This document shows, piece after piece, positions 9,493 through 18,107 of a DNA stretch of 64,000 nt. The notes beneath the pieces were generated by a model that worked only from the letters and a program-made list of their open reading frames with translations, did not search any database and was not told the DNA's origin. The stretch spans positions 372,001-436,000 of the forward strand of contig CAVQVG010000007.1 in NCBI GenBank assembly GCA_963717125.1, read 5' to 3'. The first letter of the stretch is position 1; every line of letters starts with the position of its first letter. Both the position numbers and the translations under genes were made by a program. The stretch comes from RYN-230 sp963717125. GTDB lineage: Bacteria; Actinomycetota; Actinomycetes; Streptosporangiales; Streptosporangiaceae.

Positions 9493-11991
9493 TTAGAGCT
9501 GGCCCACCTCGGTCACCCGGAGCACCGCCTCGCCCGCCTCGGCGGAGCCGGGCAGGTCGACCTCGGCGCTGATCCCCCAGTCGTGGTGGCCGGCCGGGTC
9601 GTCGAAGATCTGCCGGACCCGCCAGCGGTCCGCCCCGTCGTCGATGATCAGCAAGGCTGGCCCGCGCGCGTCCGCGCCGGTGCCGATCTCGTCGTGCACC
9701 TCGAAGTAGGGCTCCACCGCCTCCGACCAGGCCGCGGCGTCCCAGCCCGCGTCGGCGTCCAGCTCGCCCAATTCCGCATAACGCCCCAGCGCGGCCAGCT
9801 CGACCCGGCGGAACAGGGCGTTGCGGACCAGGACCCGGAACGCGCGGACGTTCCGGGTGACGGCGGGCGGCCCCGCCTCCGCCTGGGCGACCAGCGCGCC
9901 GGACGGGTCCCGGAGCTGCTCCCACTCGTCGAGCAGGCTGGAGTTGACCTGGCGGACCAGCTCGCCGAGCCACTCGATCAGGTCGGTGAGCTCCTCCGTC
10001 TTGGCCTCGGCCGGCACCGTGTTGCGGAGCGCCTTGTACGCGTCGGCCAGGTAGCGCAGCACCAGGCCCTCCGAGCGCGACAGGCCGTAGAACCCGACGT
10101 ACTCCACGAACGTCATGGCCCGCTCGTACATGTCGCGCACCACCGACTTCGGCGCCAGCTGGTAGTCGGCCACCCACGGGTGCCCGCGCCGGTACATGTC
10201 GTACGCGGCCTCGAGCAGATCGTCCAGCGGCTTCGGATAGGTGACCGAGTCCAGCAGGTCCATCCGGGTGTCGTAGTCGATGCCGTCGGCCTTCATCTGG
10301 GCGACGGCCTCACCGCGGGCCTTGAACAGCTGGGCGGACAGCACCGTGCGCGGATTGTCCAGGGTGGCCTCGATGATCGACACCACGTCCAGCGGGTAGG
10401 ACGGCGACTCGCGGTCCAGCAGGTCGATCGCGGCCAGCGCCAGCGGGGACAGCGGCTGGTTCAGCGCGAAGTCGAACTGGAGGTCCACGGTGAGCCGGAC
10501 CCGCCGGTCCTCGGCGTCCGGCTCGGCCAGCCGTTCCACCACTCCCCCGGCCAGCAGCGCCCGGTAGATCGCGATCGCCTGGTGGATGTGCCGGCGCTGG
10601 GCGGCCCGGTCCTCGTGGTTGTCGGTCAGCAGGTGCCGCATGGCGGTGAACGCGTCACCCGGCCGGCTGATCACGTTGAGCAGCATGGCGTGGGTGACCT
10701 TGAAGCTGGACGTCAGCGGCTCGGGGTCGGCGGCGACCAGCCGCTCGTAGGTGGGCTGCCCCCACGCGATGAACCCCTCGGGCGGCCTCTTGCGGACCAC
10801 CTTGCGGCGCTTCTTCGGGTCGTCACCGGCCTTGGCCAGCAGGCGCTCGTTCTCCACCACGTGCTCGGGGGCCTGCACCACCACCCGGCCGGTGGTGTCG
10901 AAGCCGGCCCGGCCGGCCCGGCCCGCGATCTGGTGGAACTCACGCGCCTGGAGCAGCCGCGTCTTGGACCCGTCGTACTTGGACATGGCGGTGAACAGGA
11001 CCGTCCGGATCGGCACGTTGATCCCCACGCCCAGGGTGTCGGTCCCGCAGATGACCTTCAGCAGCCCGGCCTGGGCCAGGGTCTCCACCAGCCGGCGGTA
11101 CTTGGGCAGCATCCCGGCGTGATGGACTCCGATGCCGTGCCGGACCAGCCGGGACAGGGCCTTCCCGAAGCCGGCGGTGAACCGGAAGCCGCCGATCAGC
11201 GCCGCGATCTCGTCCTTCTCGGCCCGGGAGCAGACGTTCACGCTCATCAGCGCCTGGGCCTGCTCCAGCGCCGCGGCCTGGGTGAAGTGCACCACGTAGA
11301 CGGGGGCCTGGTGGGTGCTGAGCAGCTCCTCCAGGGTCTCGTGCAGCGGCGTGGTCACGTAGGAGTAGGTCAGCGGCACCGGGCGCTCAGCGGACTGGAC
11401 GACGGCGGTCGGCCGCCCGGTGCGCCGGGTCAGGTCGGACTCGAACCGGGTGACGTCGCCCAGGGTCGCGGACATCAGCACGAACTGGGCGCGGGGCAGC
11501 TCGATGATCGGCACCTGCCAGGCCCAGCCGCGGTCCGGGTCGGCGTAATAGTGGAACTCGTCCATCACCACCTGGCCGACGTCGGCGTCCGCACCGTCCC
11601 GCAGCGCGATGCTGGCCAGCACCTCGGCCGTGCAGCAGATGATGGGCGCGGTCGCGTTGACGCTGGCGTCCCCGGTCATCATGCCGACGCGGTCCGGGCC
11701 GAACGCGGCGCACAGCGCGAAGAACTTCTCCGACACCAGGGCCTTTATCGGCGCGGTGTAGAACGAGCGGCGGCCGTCGGCCAGCGCGGCGAAGTGGGCG
11801 CCCATGGCGACCAGGCTCTTGCCCGAGCCGGTCGGCGTGGACAGGATGACGTTGGCCCCGGACACCACCTCGATCAGGGCCTCTTCCTGATGCGGATAGA
11901 GGGCCAGCCCCTGCTCTTTGGCCCAGCCGGCGAAACTGTCGAAGACAGCGTCGGGCTCAGGCTTGCCGGGCAGCAGGTCGGTGAGGGTCAC
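9493..11991 (-). CDS. DEAD/DEAH-box RNA helicase of the Ski2-like DUF3516 family
   Basis: 832 residues. Motif I is STPTGSGKS (about residue 50), motif II MDEFH, motif III LMSATLG, and the C-terminal RecA lobe carries GVGINVPIRTVLFTAMSKYD and QIAGRAGRAG (motif VI). The remaining 400 residues match the all-helical DUF3516 extension characteristic of this actinobacterial family. Related Ski2-like enzymes unwind structured RNA for turnover; the exact substrate here is unknown. GTG or ATG choice: the frame begins TLTDLLPGKPEPD at 11991. The start lies 35 bases inside the end of the PAP2 gene, so the two probably share a transcript. Confidence 0.92.
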   Translation of the reverse strand: MTLTDLLPGKPEPDAVFDSFAGWAKEQGLALYPHQEEALIEVVSGANVILSTPTGSGKSLVAMGAHFAALADGRRSFYTAPIKALVSEKFFALCAAFGPDRVGMMTGDASVNATAPIICCTAEVLASIALRDGADADVGQVVMDEFHYYADPDRGWAWQVPIIELPRAQFVLMSATLGDVTRFESDLTRRTGRPTAVVQSAERPVPLTYSYVTTPLHETLEELLSTHQAPVYVVHFTQAAALEQAQALMSVNVCSRAEKDEIAALIGGFRFTAGFGKALSRLVRHGIGVHHAGMLPKYRRLVETLAQAGLLKVICGTDTLGVGINVPIRTVLFTAMSKYDGSKTRLLQAREFHQIAGRAGRAGFDTTGRVVVQAPEHVVENERLLAKAGDDPKKRRKVVRKRPPEGFIAWGQPTYERLVAADPEPLTSSFKVTHAMLLNVISRPGDAFTAMRHLLTDNHEDRAAQRRHIHQAIAIYRALLAGGVVERLAEPDAEDRRVRLTVDLQFDFALNQPLSPLALAAIDLLDRESPSYPLDVVSIIEATLDNPRTVLSAQLFKARGEAVAQMKADGIDYDTRMDLLDSVTYPKPLDDLLEAAYDMYRRGHPWVADYQLAPKSVVRDMYERAMTFVEYVGFYGLSRSEGLVLRYLADAYKALRNTVPAEAKTEELTDLIEWLGELVRQVNSSLLDEWEQLRDPSGALVAQAEAGPPAVTRNVRAFRVLVRNALFRRVELAALGRYAELGELDADAGWDAAAWSEAVEPYFEVHDEIGTGADARGPALLIIDDGADRWRVRQIFDDPAGHHDWGISAEVDLPGSAEAGEAVLRVTEVGQL

Positions 11992-13465
11992 GGGTAGTCA
12001 ACCGCCGCAGGGCAGCTGATGTTCCCAGCCGGCTCGCCCCCTGCCTCGCCGCCGCCGGGACGGCGTTGGGCTTGATCAGCAGGGTGGTCGCGGTCAGCCA
12101 GAGCGCGGCGAAGATGAGGCTGCCCGCGACGTCGGTGGGGTGATGCTCGCCGCGGTACATCCGGGACAGCGCGATCAGCACCGGCATCACGATGGCCGGG
12201 ACCAGGAACAGCCAGCGCCACCAGCCGCGGGCATGCCCGATGACCACGATCGCGATCGCGATGTACAGGCAGCAGGTGGCGGCCACGTGCCCGGACGGGT
12301 AGGCCGAGGTGGGCAGGTGGTGGTCGAGGTGGTGCACGTACGGCCGGGGCCGCTTGACCACCGCGGCCGCGGCCAGGAACGCGGCCAGTTCGCCGAACAT
12401 CACCACGGCCAGGAAGATGACCGGCCGCCAGTGCCGGATGAACAGCAGGAACAGCAGGCACGCGGCCACGGCCACCACGAGGATGCCGGTGGTGGCGCAG
12501 CACACGCTGATCACATCGCTCCAGTGGTTGCCGGCCGGTGTGCGGTGCGCGGCGAACCAGCGCGGGATGGCCGTGTCGCCCAGCCAGCGGTTATGGCTGT
12601 CCTTGACCACGAGCTCGCCGAAGCCGACGACGACGCCGAGGATCAGCACCCAGGCGACGAGGACGCCCGCCGCGATGCGGGCATTGCGGCGGGCAGGTCT
12701 GCGGGCCATGGTGGCCTCCGGGGGTGAGAAGAGCGGATCGAAGGCGAGCGTGGTTACGCCCAGCCAGGTGAGGCCCAGCGCCCACGCGCCGACCACATCG
12801 GACAGGTAGTGCACGCCGAGCAGGAGGCGGCTGATCCCGATGGCCGCGATGAGCGTGCAGATTCCGTACCGCAGGGCGGTGCGCGGCCAGCCCGGCCGGG
12901 TGACGGGCAGGAAGACCACGAGCACGGCGCCGTAACAGACGATCGAGCCGAGCGAGTGCCCGCTGGGGAAGCTGTTCCCGGTGCCGTGCGCGATGGGGTG
13001 GGCCACCACCGGGCGCAGCCGGCCGACCAGGGACTTGAGTATCGGGTCCAGAACGAGGGCGCCCGCGCCGGTGACCAGCAGATAGCTGGCCAGCCGCCAG
13101 CGGCGCCGGGCGGCCAGCACGGCCGCGGACAGGCCGAGCACGGTCCACAGCACGCCGTCGCTGCCCAGCCAGGTGACCGCCTTGACGACCGCGACCAGCG
13201 CCGGGTGCCCGGCGATGAGGCCGTTCAGCCGGGCCGCGGCGGCGTGGTCGGCCGCCTCCAGCGGGCCCCAGCGCAGCCGCACCGCGATCAGCAGCACGGT
13301 GAAGACCAGCGTGGCCACGGTCACCGCGATCAACGGGGCCAGGCTCTGCTCCCTTGCGCCTCCGGGGGGCTGGACCCGCCGACTTCCCTCCTCGCTCGTT
13401 CCTCGCTCGTCAGTCCAGTCGGCGGCGCCCCCCTTTGGCGCGGGGGCGGGGGAAGGCGTGGACAT
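11957..13465 (-). CDS. Membrane phosphatase with two tandem PAP2 domains
   Basis: 502 residues, about twelve membrane segments. Two complete PAP2 catalytic sets occur in series: KSLVGRLRP / FPSGHSLGS / SRLLLGVHYLSDVVG near residues 140-240, and VVKRPRPY / YPSGHVAAT / SRMYRGEHHPTDVAG near residues 370-465. PAP2 enzymes dephosphorylate lipid phosphates such as undecaprenyl diphosphate or phosphatidic acid at the outer membrane face. The first 40 residues (GGAADWTDERG, EEGSRRVQPPGG) are encoded by a dispersed hairpin repeat and are unlikely to be native; a downstream TTG or GTG just before LIAVTVATLVF could be the original start. No convincing ribosome site precedes ATG 13465. Confidence 0.88.
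   Translation of the reverse strand: MSTPSPAPAPKGGAADWTDERGTSEEGSRRVQPPGGAREQSLAPLIAVTVATLVFTVLLIAVRLRWGPLEAADHAAAARLNGLIAGHPALVAVVKAVTWLGSDGVLWTVLGLSAAVLAARRRWRLASYLLVTGAGALVLDPILKSLVGRLRPVVAHPIAHGTGNSFPSGHSLGSIVCYGAVLVVFLPVTRPGWPRTALRYGICTLIAAIGISRLLLGVHYLSDVVGAWALGLTWLGVTTLAFDPLFSPPEATMARRPARRNARIAAGVLVAWVLILGVVVGFGELVVKDSHNRWLGDTAIPRWFAAHRTPAGNHWSDVISVCCATTGILVVAVAACLLFLLFIRHWRPVIFLAVVMFGELAAFLAAAAVVKRPRPYVHHLDHHLPTSAYPSGHVAATCCLYIAIAIVVIGHARGWWRWLFLVPAIVMPVLIALSRMYRGEHHPTDVAGSLIFAALWLTATTLLIKPNAVPAAARQGASRLGTSAALRRLTTRDPHRPAARQA
13344..13442 (-). repeat. Dispersed hairpin repeat, copy A
   Basis: Read on the minus strand the element runs GCGCC-AAA-GGGGGG-CG-CCGCCGACT, a loop rich in GAGCGA/GAACGA, then AGTCGGCGG-GTCCAG-CCCCCC-GGA-GGCGC. 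Three stem blocks pair in order (5, 6 and 9 bp). It covers the N-terminal codons of the PAP2 gene. Copies B and C lie at 22.75 and 61.70 kb; the middle stem is GGGGGG/CCCCCC here but GGAGGG/CCCTCC in copy B. Confidence 0.8.
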
Positions 13466-13523
13466 GGCTGGACACAGTGCCCGTCAGGCGGCGGTTCATG
13501 CGTGGGCCGGCTCTGGCGGGGGT

Positions 13524-13694
13524 TCAGGCCAGGTAGAGCAGCCGGGCCAGCACGACGGCGGCGACCAGAGCGAGGGCGATCAGCGCTTTGAACACCAAGC
13601 CCTTCTCGTACCGGACGGCATCCTTGATCTCCGCATCGAATTTCGCCGCTGCGGCGGACTCCTCCCGGGTGGCCGGGCCAGGCTGCCTGCGCAT
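13524..13694 (-). CDS. 56-residue single-span membrane protein
   Basis: The ATG at 13694 overlaps the stop of the GT2 gene (TGATG). The soluble N-terminal half is charged (TREESAAAAKFDAEIKDAVRYEK) and is followed by one membrane span, ALIALALVAAVVLARLLYL. No family is recognised. By position it resembles the small membrane partners that sit beside GT2 polysaccharide synthases, such as PgaD next to PgaC, but there is no sequence identity to support that. Last gene of the operon that starts at 18107. Confidence 0.65.
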   Translation of the reverse strand: MRRQPGPATREESAAAAKFDAEIKDAVRYEKGLVFKALIALALVAAVVLARLLYLA

Positions 13695-15199
13695 CACTTC
13701 GGCATCGCCACCTTGCCGGTCTTCTCGGTCTTGTCCCACTTCATCTCGGCGCCGCTCAGTTCCTTGACGTAGGAGGCGAACGTGCACGCGCAGAGCAGCG
13801 GCCCGTAGCCCGCGAGGTAGATGAACACGGTGGACAGCAGCCGCCCGAACCGCCGCGGCTCAATCGCTTTACCGAGGTAGGCCACCACCATGGAGAGCGC
13901 CAGCCAGGCGTAGGCGAACAGCACCAGGCCACGCCGTTCCGCGAACGTCAGCACGATGCCCACCTCGGGCAGCGCGTCGTAGAAGATCATCCGGAGCAGC
14001 CGGGGAAAGCAGGCCGCGATGATGATGGACAGGCTGATCGCGCCCGGGAACAGAACGCCCTCCACCCACGTGTGCCGTCCCGTCTCCGGATCGACCATGA
14101 GCACGAACGCGGTGATGAACACGAAGGTCAGCGCGTTGATGATCCACAGCACGTGGAACACGACCCAGGCCATCGCGAAGTCGGAGAAGTACAGGATGAT
14201 CAGCGACGCCGAGGCGAGGATCATGAAGATGGGCAGCAGGAACAGGCAGAACCAGAACACCGAGAAGCTGACGCTGCCCAGCCGGTGCGTCCGGCTCGGG
14301 CGGCACCACAGACGGCCGAACTGCTTGGTGACCTGGACGTTGCCCCGGGCCCAGCGGAGCCGCTGCTTCCACAGTCCGCCGATGTTGCCGGGCTCCTCGG
14401 CCCAGACGATGGCGTGCGGCTCGAACACCACCCGGTTCCCCGCGAGCTGCGTCTTGAACGTGGTGAACGTATCCTCGGCCAGCGAGGACGTGTCGATCCG
14501 ACCGCCGATGGCCTCCAGGTTGACCCGGGAGTGCAGTTGCGCGCCGCCGGCCAGGCAGGCGACCGCGCCGAGCACGTTCTGGCTGCGCCGGGCCGCCGCC
14601 TGCGCGGTGATGTACTCGAACCCGATGAACCGGGTCAGGTAGTTGCCGGGGCGGCTGCCCTCCTTGATGTACGCGGTGACCGCGCCGACCCGGGGGTCGG
14701 CCAGGTGCCGGGTCATCGAGCGCAGCGAGGCTGGCTCGTAGATCACATCGGCGTCCATGATGAGCAGCGCCTGCATCCAGTCATCGGACAGGATGATCCG
14801 CAGGCCGTGGTTCAGCGTGTGCGCCTTGCCCTCGCCCCCCTTCTGCCGGCGCAGGTGCACGACCTGGCCCGGGTACTCGACGGCCTTGGCCTTGATCACA
14901 TCCGGCGTGTCGTCGGTGCTCGCGTCGTCCACCACGTAGATGCGCAGGGCGTCCGGCGGGTACTCGAGCTCCACGAGCCGGTCGATGGACGCCCCGATCA
15001 CCGCGGCCTCGTTCCAGGCTGGGATCAGGATGGCGGTGCGCGGGAAGTACGGCGCGACGTCCCCGTAGTGGTTCCGCCGGAAGTGCAGGGCCACCAGCAG
15101 GTACTGGTAGCTGGCCGCGAGCAGCGGCACCGCGCCCGCCAGCACCAGCGCCGTGAGCACCCAGCGGAACCCGGTGTAGGCGATAGCCAGGACGATCAT
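13694..15199 (-). CDS. Membrane-bound family 2 glycosyltransferase (processive polysaccharide synthase type)
   Basis: 501 residues. Two N-terminal spans are followed by a cytosolic GT2 domain: PAWNEAAVIG, VVDDASTDDT, MDADV (DxD), AEDTFTTF (TED-like) and QRLRWARGN (QxxRW), the complete motif set of processive beta-glycan synthases such as PgaC, NodC, HasA or BcsA. Several spans follow, then a short cytosolic tail. No PilZ domain is present. The likely donor is a UDP- or GDP-sugar; the nearby PIG-L deacetylase makes UDP-GlcNAc plausible, but this is inference. Start ATG overlaps the PHP stop (ATGA). Confidence 0.88.
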   Translation of the reverse strand: MIVLAIAYTGFRWVLTALVLAGAVPLLAASYQYLLVALHFRRNHYGDVAPYFPRTAILIPAWNEAAVIGASIDRLVELEYPPDALRIYVVDDASTDDTPDVIKAKAVEYPGQVVHLRRQKGGEGKAHTLNHGLRIILSDDWMQALLIMDADVIYEPASLRSMTRHLADPRVGAVTAYIKEGSRPGNYLTRFIGFEYITAQAAARRSQNVLGAVACLAGGAQLHSRVNLEAIGGRIDTSSLAEDTFTTFKTQLAGNRVVFEPHAIVWAEEPGNIGGLWKQRLRWARGNVQVTKQFGRLWCRPSRTHRLGSVSFSVFWFCLFLLPIFMILASASLIILYFSDFAMAWVVFHVLWIINALTFVFITAFVLMVDPETGRHTWVEGVLFPGAISLSIIIAACFPRLLRMIFYDALPEVGIVLTFAERRGLVLFAYAWLALSMVVAYLGKAIEPRRFGRLLSTVFIYLAGYGPLLCACTFASYVKELSGAEMKWDKTEKTGKVAMPK

Positions 15200-15927
15200 C
15201 CGGGCACCTGGCTAGCCTCGGCCGCGGCGAGCAGGTCCGGGACCGTCCCGTACCGGCCGACATCGGCACAGTCATGGCTGTCCGTGCTGGGCACGAGCGG
15301 CACCCCGGCCGTGGCGAAGACCCGGATCACCCGGGCCGATGGGCAGGCCCATTTCTCGTTGACCTCCAGCCGGGCGCCCGCGCGCCGCGCGGCCTGGGCC
15401 AGCTTGGCCAGCGCCGGGCCGGGCACATCCGACTCGGCCAGCCCCATCTTGGGCAGCAGGCTGAACAAGTGGGCGAGCTGCGCGGCGGCCACCTGGCCGA
15501 GCGCGCGGACCGTGGCCGAGATCAGGCCATCGATCACCTCCTCGGGGGTTCGCTGGCCCGCGGCCAGCTGCGCCCGGACCTCCCGGGGGTGCACCGGGCC
15601 GGCCTCGCCGGGGAACTGATGATCGGCGATCAGCACCCGGTCCACCCCGGGCAGCTGCGCGGGCACGTCCAGCTGCCCCTGGCTGTCGAGGATCTTGGCC
15701 TCTACCCCGGCGACCAGCTCGAGCCCGGGCACGGGCCGGAGCGCGGCCACCGCGGCCGTGTAGTCGGCCACCCAGGGCGAGTCGCGGCGCACGTGATCGG
15801 CGAAGCAGACGATCCGCAGGCCGCGCCGGCGCGCAGCCCGCACGTTCTGGTCCAGGCTGCTCACCGCGTCGTCGGAGAAGACCGAGTGCACGTGGTGGTC
15901 CTCGTCGAGGGCAGGCAGCACCATCAT
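15196..15927 (-). CDS. PHP-domain metal-dependent phosphoesterase
   Basis: 243 residues. Metal-binding motifs are DHHVHSVFSDD at the N-terminus, CFADHV, a Glu in GVEAK, LIADHQF, and STDSHD at the end, as in histidinol-phosphatase and YcdX-like PHP proteins. Double ATG at 15927/15924; GAGGG of the preceding stop region is the ribosome site. It overlaps the GT2 gene by 4 bases. In this operon it may hydrolyse a phosphorylated sugar or a phosphodiester bond; polymerase-type PHP roles are unlikely because it stands alone. Substrate unknown. Confidence 0.82.
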   Translation of the reverse strand: MMVLPALDEDHHVHSVFSDDAVSSLDQNVRAARRRGLRIVCFADHVRRDSPWVADYTAAVAALRPVPGLELVAGVEAKILDSQGQLDVPAQLPGVDRVLIADHQFPGEAGPVHPREVRAQLAAGQRTPEEVIDGLISATVRALGQVAAAQLAHLFSLLPKMGLAESDVPGPALAKLAQAARRAGARLEVNEKWACPSARVIRVFATAGVPLVPSTDSHDCADVGRYGTVPDLLAAAEASQVPG

Positions 15928-15934
15928 CGAACCC

Positions 15935-16933
15935 TCACGCCGCGAGCTTCTGTACCTCGCTGAGGTCCATGAAGTGCTCGTCAAGGTAGCGGACCATGGC
16001 CGTCTCGTGGAAGTCCACGTGCTCCGGCACCGGGCGGCCGCGGAGCGCGTCCAGGGCCAGCCGCGGCATGTCCACCCCGCTGGCCATGGTCAGCGGCAGC
16101 GCACCGGGCGCCCGCGGGTTCACTTCCAGCAGCGCGGGCCGCCCCGCGGCGTCCCGGCGGGCCTGGACGTTGGCGATGTAGGTCAGGCCGGTGGCGGTGG
16201 CCACGGTGGCGCCGAAGCGCTCCAGCCCCGGGTCGTGCATGGTCCGCCCGGCCACCGAAACCCCGGAGTCCACCCGGGCCCGCACCCGGGGCACCGAGGC
16301 GATCACGTGGCCGCCGGCATCGGCCAGCACGTCGATCGAGTACTCCTCGCCGGGCAGGTACTCCTGGATGATGAACGCGTCCGACCGGGGCAGGCCGGCC
16401 AGTTCCTGGCTGGACAGCACCACCGAGATGTCCCGGGAGCCGCTGCCGGTCCGCGGCTTGACCACCACCGGGTAGCCCCAGGAGCCGGGATCGACTGAGG
16501 CGTCGAACAGCTCCGTCCGCGGCACCAGGACATGACTGGCGCAGCAGCAGGCCAGGGCCAGCTTGTCCAGGGTGAGATCCAGCGCGCGGGCCGGGGCCAG
16601 CATCAGCTCGATGCCGGCCGTGGCGAATTCGGCCCGGGCGCTGGCCAGGGGGCGCATCTCCGCGTCCACGGTGGGAATGAGCACGTCCACGCCGAGGGCC
16701 ACGCACCTGGCCAGCAGCACGGCGGCGAAGTCCGGGTCCAGGCCGGCCGGGATCAGCGTCCGGTCAGCCGGCGGCAGCAGGTACAGCCCGGCCGCCCAGG
16801 CATCCATGTCCGCCGCCACCAGCCGCACGCTGGGGTCGGCCCGCAGTGACTTGATCACTGACACCGCGGCCGGTCCGCCCGCCCCGGTGACCAGCACCGT
16901 GGCCGGCGGCCAGGCCGTCTCATCTGGCTGCAT
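15935..16933 (-). CDS. ATP-grasp carboxylate-amine ligase-like protein
   Basis: 332 residues. A Rossmann-type pre-domain (VLVTGAGGPAAVSVIKSLR) is followed by the ATP-grasp fold: VVVKPRTGSGSRDI (ATP lysine and small loop), IIQEYLPGEEYSIDVLAD, and LLEVNPRAPGALPLT with the metal-binding Glu/Asn. This resembles CarB-like ATP-grasp proteins found in surface-glycan loci. A strong AAGGAGGTG lies 5 bases before ATG 16933, which sits 14 bases inside the receiver-PIG-L gene. It may join an amino acid or carboxylate to an amine exposed by deacetylation; this is inference. Confidence 0.83.
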   Translation of the reverse strand: MQPDETAWPPATVLVTGAGGPAAVSVIKSLRADPSVRLVAADMDAWAAGLYLLPPADRTLIPAGLDPDFAAVLLARCVALGVDVLIPTVDAEMRPLASARAEFATAGIELMLAPARALDLTLDKLALACCCASHVLVPRTELFDASVDPGSWGYPVVVKPRTGSGSRDISVVLSSQELAGLPRSDAFIIQEYLPGEEYSIDVLADAGGHVIASVPRVRARVDSGVSVAGRTMHDPGLERFGATVATATGLTYIANVQARRDAAGRPALLEVNPRAPGALPLTMASGVDMPRLALDALRGRPVPEHVDFHETAMVRYLDEHFMDLSEVQKLAA

Positions 16934-18107
16934 CCGGCACCTCCTTGGTTGTCGTGGCCAGCACATCCGGCGGGGCGTCCGCGCGCCGCTGCGGCGTCGC
17001 GGCGGCCCCGTCGTTCTCGCCGCGCAGCACACCCTTGGCCGGGGTCAGGTCCTGCTGGCTGGTCCCGGCGCTCTCCCGGACCACCTCGAACGGCTCGGCG
17101 TAGCGCGACTCGCAGTACCGCGACCAGTAGCGCGCGGTCGCCGAGATCAGGTCGGGCTCCAGATAGGCCCGGATCTCCACCTGGGACGCGAACGCGTCGA
17201 TGGCGGCCAGCTTGCCGTCCAGCTGGCCGTCGATGGGCACGAACCGGGTGGGCCGGAAGTCCACGGTGGCCGAGGGCGACTGGAAGCAGTACACCCGGCC
17301 CACCCCGCGCACCGCGACCAGCGCCGCCCGGTGCGTGTTCCGGTGATCCTGGTGCACGTCATGCAGCGAGTGGGTGTAGATCACCGTGGGCCGGACCTCG
17401 GCCACCACCCGGCTGATCACGCCGATCGTCGGGTCCCCTTCGCCGATGCTGGTGTCCCGCAGGTTCTCGTGGTACAGGGTGGCCCCGATGACCTCGGCCG
17501 CCTGCTGCGATTCGCTGGCCCGGGTGTCCTCCAGGCCGCCGCGCGCGCCCCGGCTCAGGGTCAGGATCGACACGTCATGGCCCATCCGGCGGTGCGCGAG
17601 CAGGGTGCCGGCCGCGCCGATCTCGACGTCGTCCGGGTGCGCGCCGATGGCCAGCACGCTCTGCCGGGTGGCCTCGCGGGCGGCCCGGCCCCGGGCCACC
17701 AGGCCGGCCACCACCGCCACCAGCCGGTCCGGCTCGACCGGTTTCTCCAGGAATTCGTCGGCGCTGTTGCGCAGCGCCTGGACCGCGTAGTCCACCGACG
17801 GGTGCGCGGTGAGCACCGCCACCGGCAGGTGCGGGGCTATCTCGCGGAGCTTTCCGAGCAGCTCGATCCCGGTCATTCCCGGCATTTCCACGTCGGTCAG
17901 CACCAGGTCCCAGCGGGCCGCCGTGGCCTGGCGCAGCGCGTCGGCCGGGTCCACCGTGTGGGTGACCGTGAACCCGCCCCGGCCGCGCAGCACGTGCAGC
18001 ACGTAGGCGGCCGCCTCCGGGTCGTCCTCGACCACCAGGATCCGGGCGCCCGGCTGGCCAGGGCGGCCCGGCCGCTGGCTGCCGGGGCTACCGGCTTCAG
18101 TGTCCAT
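16920..18107 (-). CDS. Response-regulator receiver fused to a PIG-L/LmbE-family deacetylase
   Basis: 395 residues with two complete modules. Residues 22-140 are a receiver: ILVVEDDPE, phospho-acceptor Asp in LVLTDVEMPGM, Thr in VAVLTAHPS, Lys in EFLEKPVE. Residues 155-340 are PIG-L: AIGAHPDDVEIGA (AHPDD zinc/catalytic motif) and HDVHQDHRNTHRA (distal His). Family members such as MshB, BshB and LmbE remove acetyl from N-acetylglucosaminyl groups. The ATG at 18107 follows AGGAGGG. First gene of an operon with ATP-grasp, PHP, GT2 and a small membrane protein. All key residues of both domains are present. The kinase that would phosphorylate it is not obvious. Confidence 0.92.
   Translation of the reverse strand: MDTEAGSPGSQRPGRPGQPGARILVVEDDPEAAAYVLHVLRGRGGFTVTHTVDPADALRQATAARWDLVLTDVEMPGMTGIELLGKLREIAPHLPVAVLTAHPSVDYAVQALRNSADEFLEKPVEPDRLVAVVAGLVARGRAAREATRQSVLAIGAHPDDVEIGAAGTLLAHRRMGHDVSILTLSRGARGGLEDTRASESQQAAEVIGATLYHENLRDTSIGEGDPTIGVISRVVAEVRPTVIYTHSLHDVHQDHRNTHRAALVAVRGVGRVYCFQSPSATVDFRPTRFVPIDGQLDGKLAAIDAFASQVEIRAYLEPDLISATARYWSRYCESRYAEPFEVVRESAGTSQQDLTPAKGVLRGENDGAAATPQRRADAPPDVLATTTKEVPDAAR

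Noticed and set aside
9409..11997. 862-codon plus-strand open frame opposite the helicase gene
   Set aside because: The minus strand encodes all helicase motifs; the antisense product has no recognisable fold.
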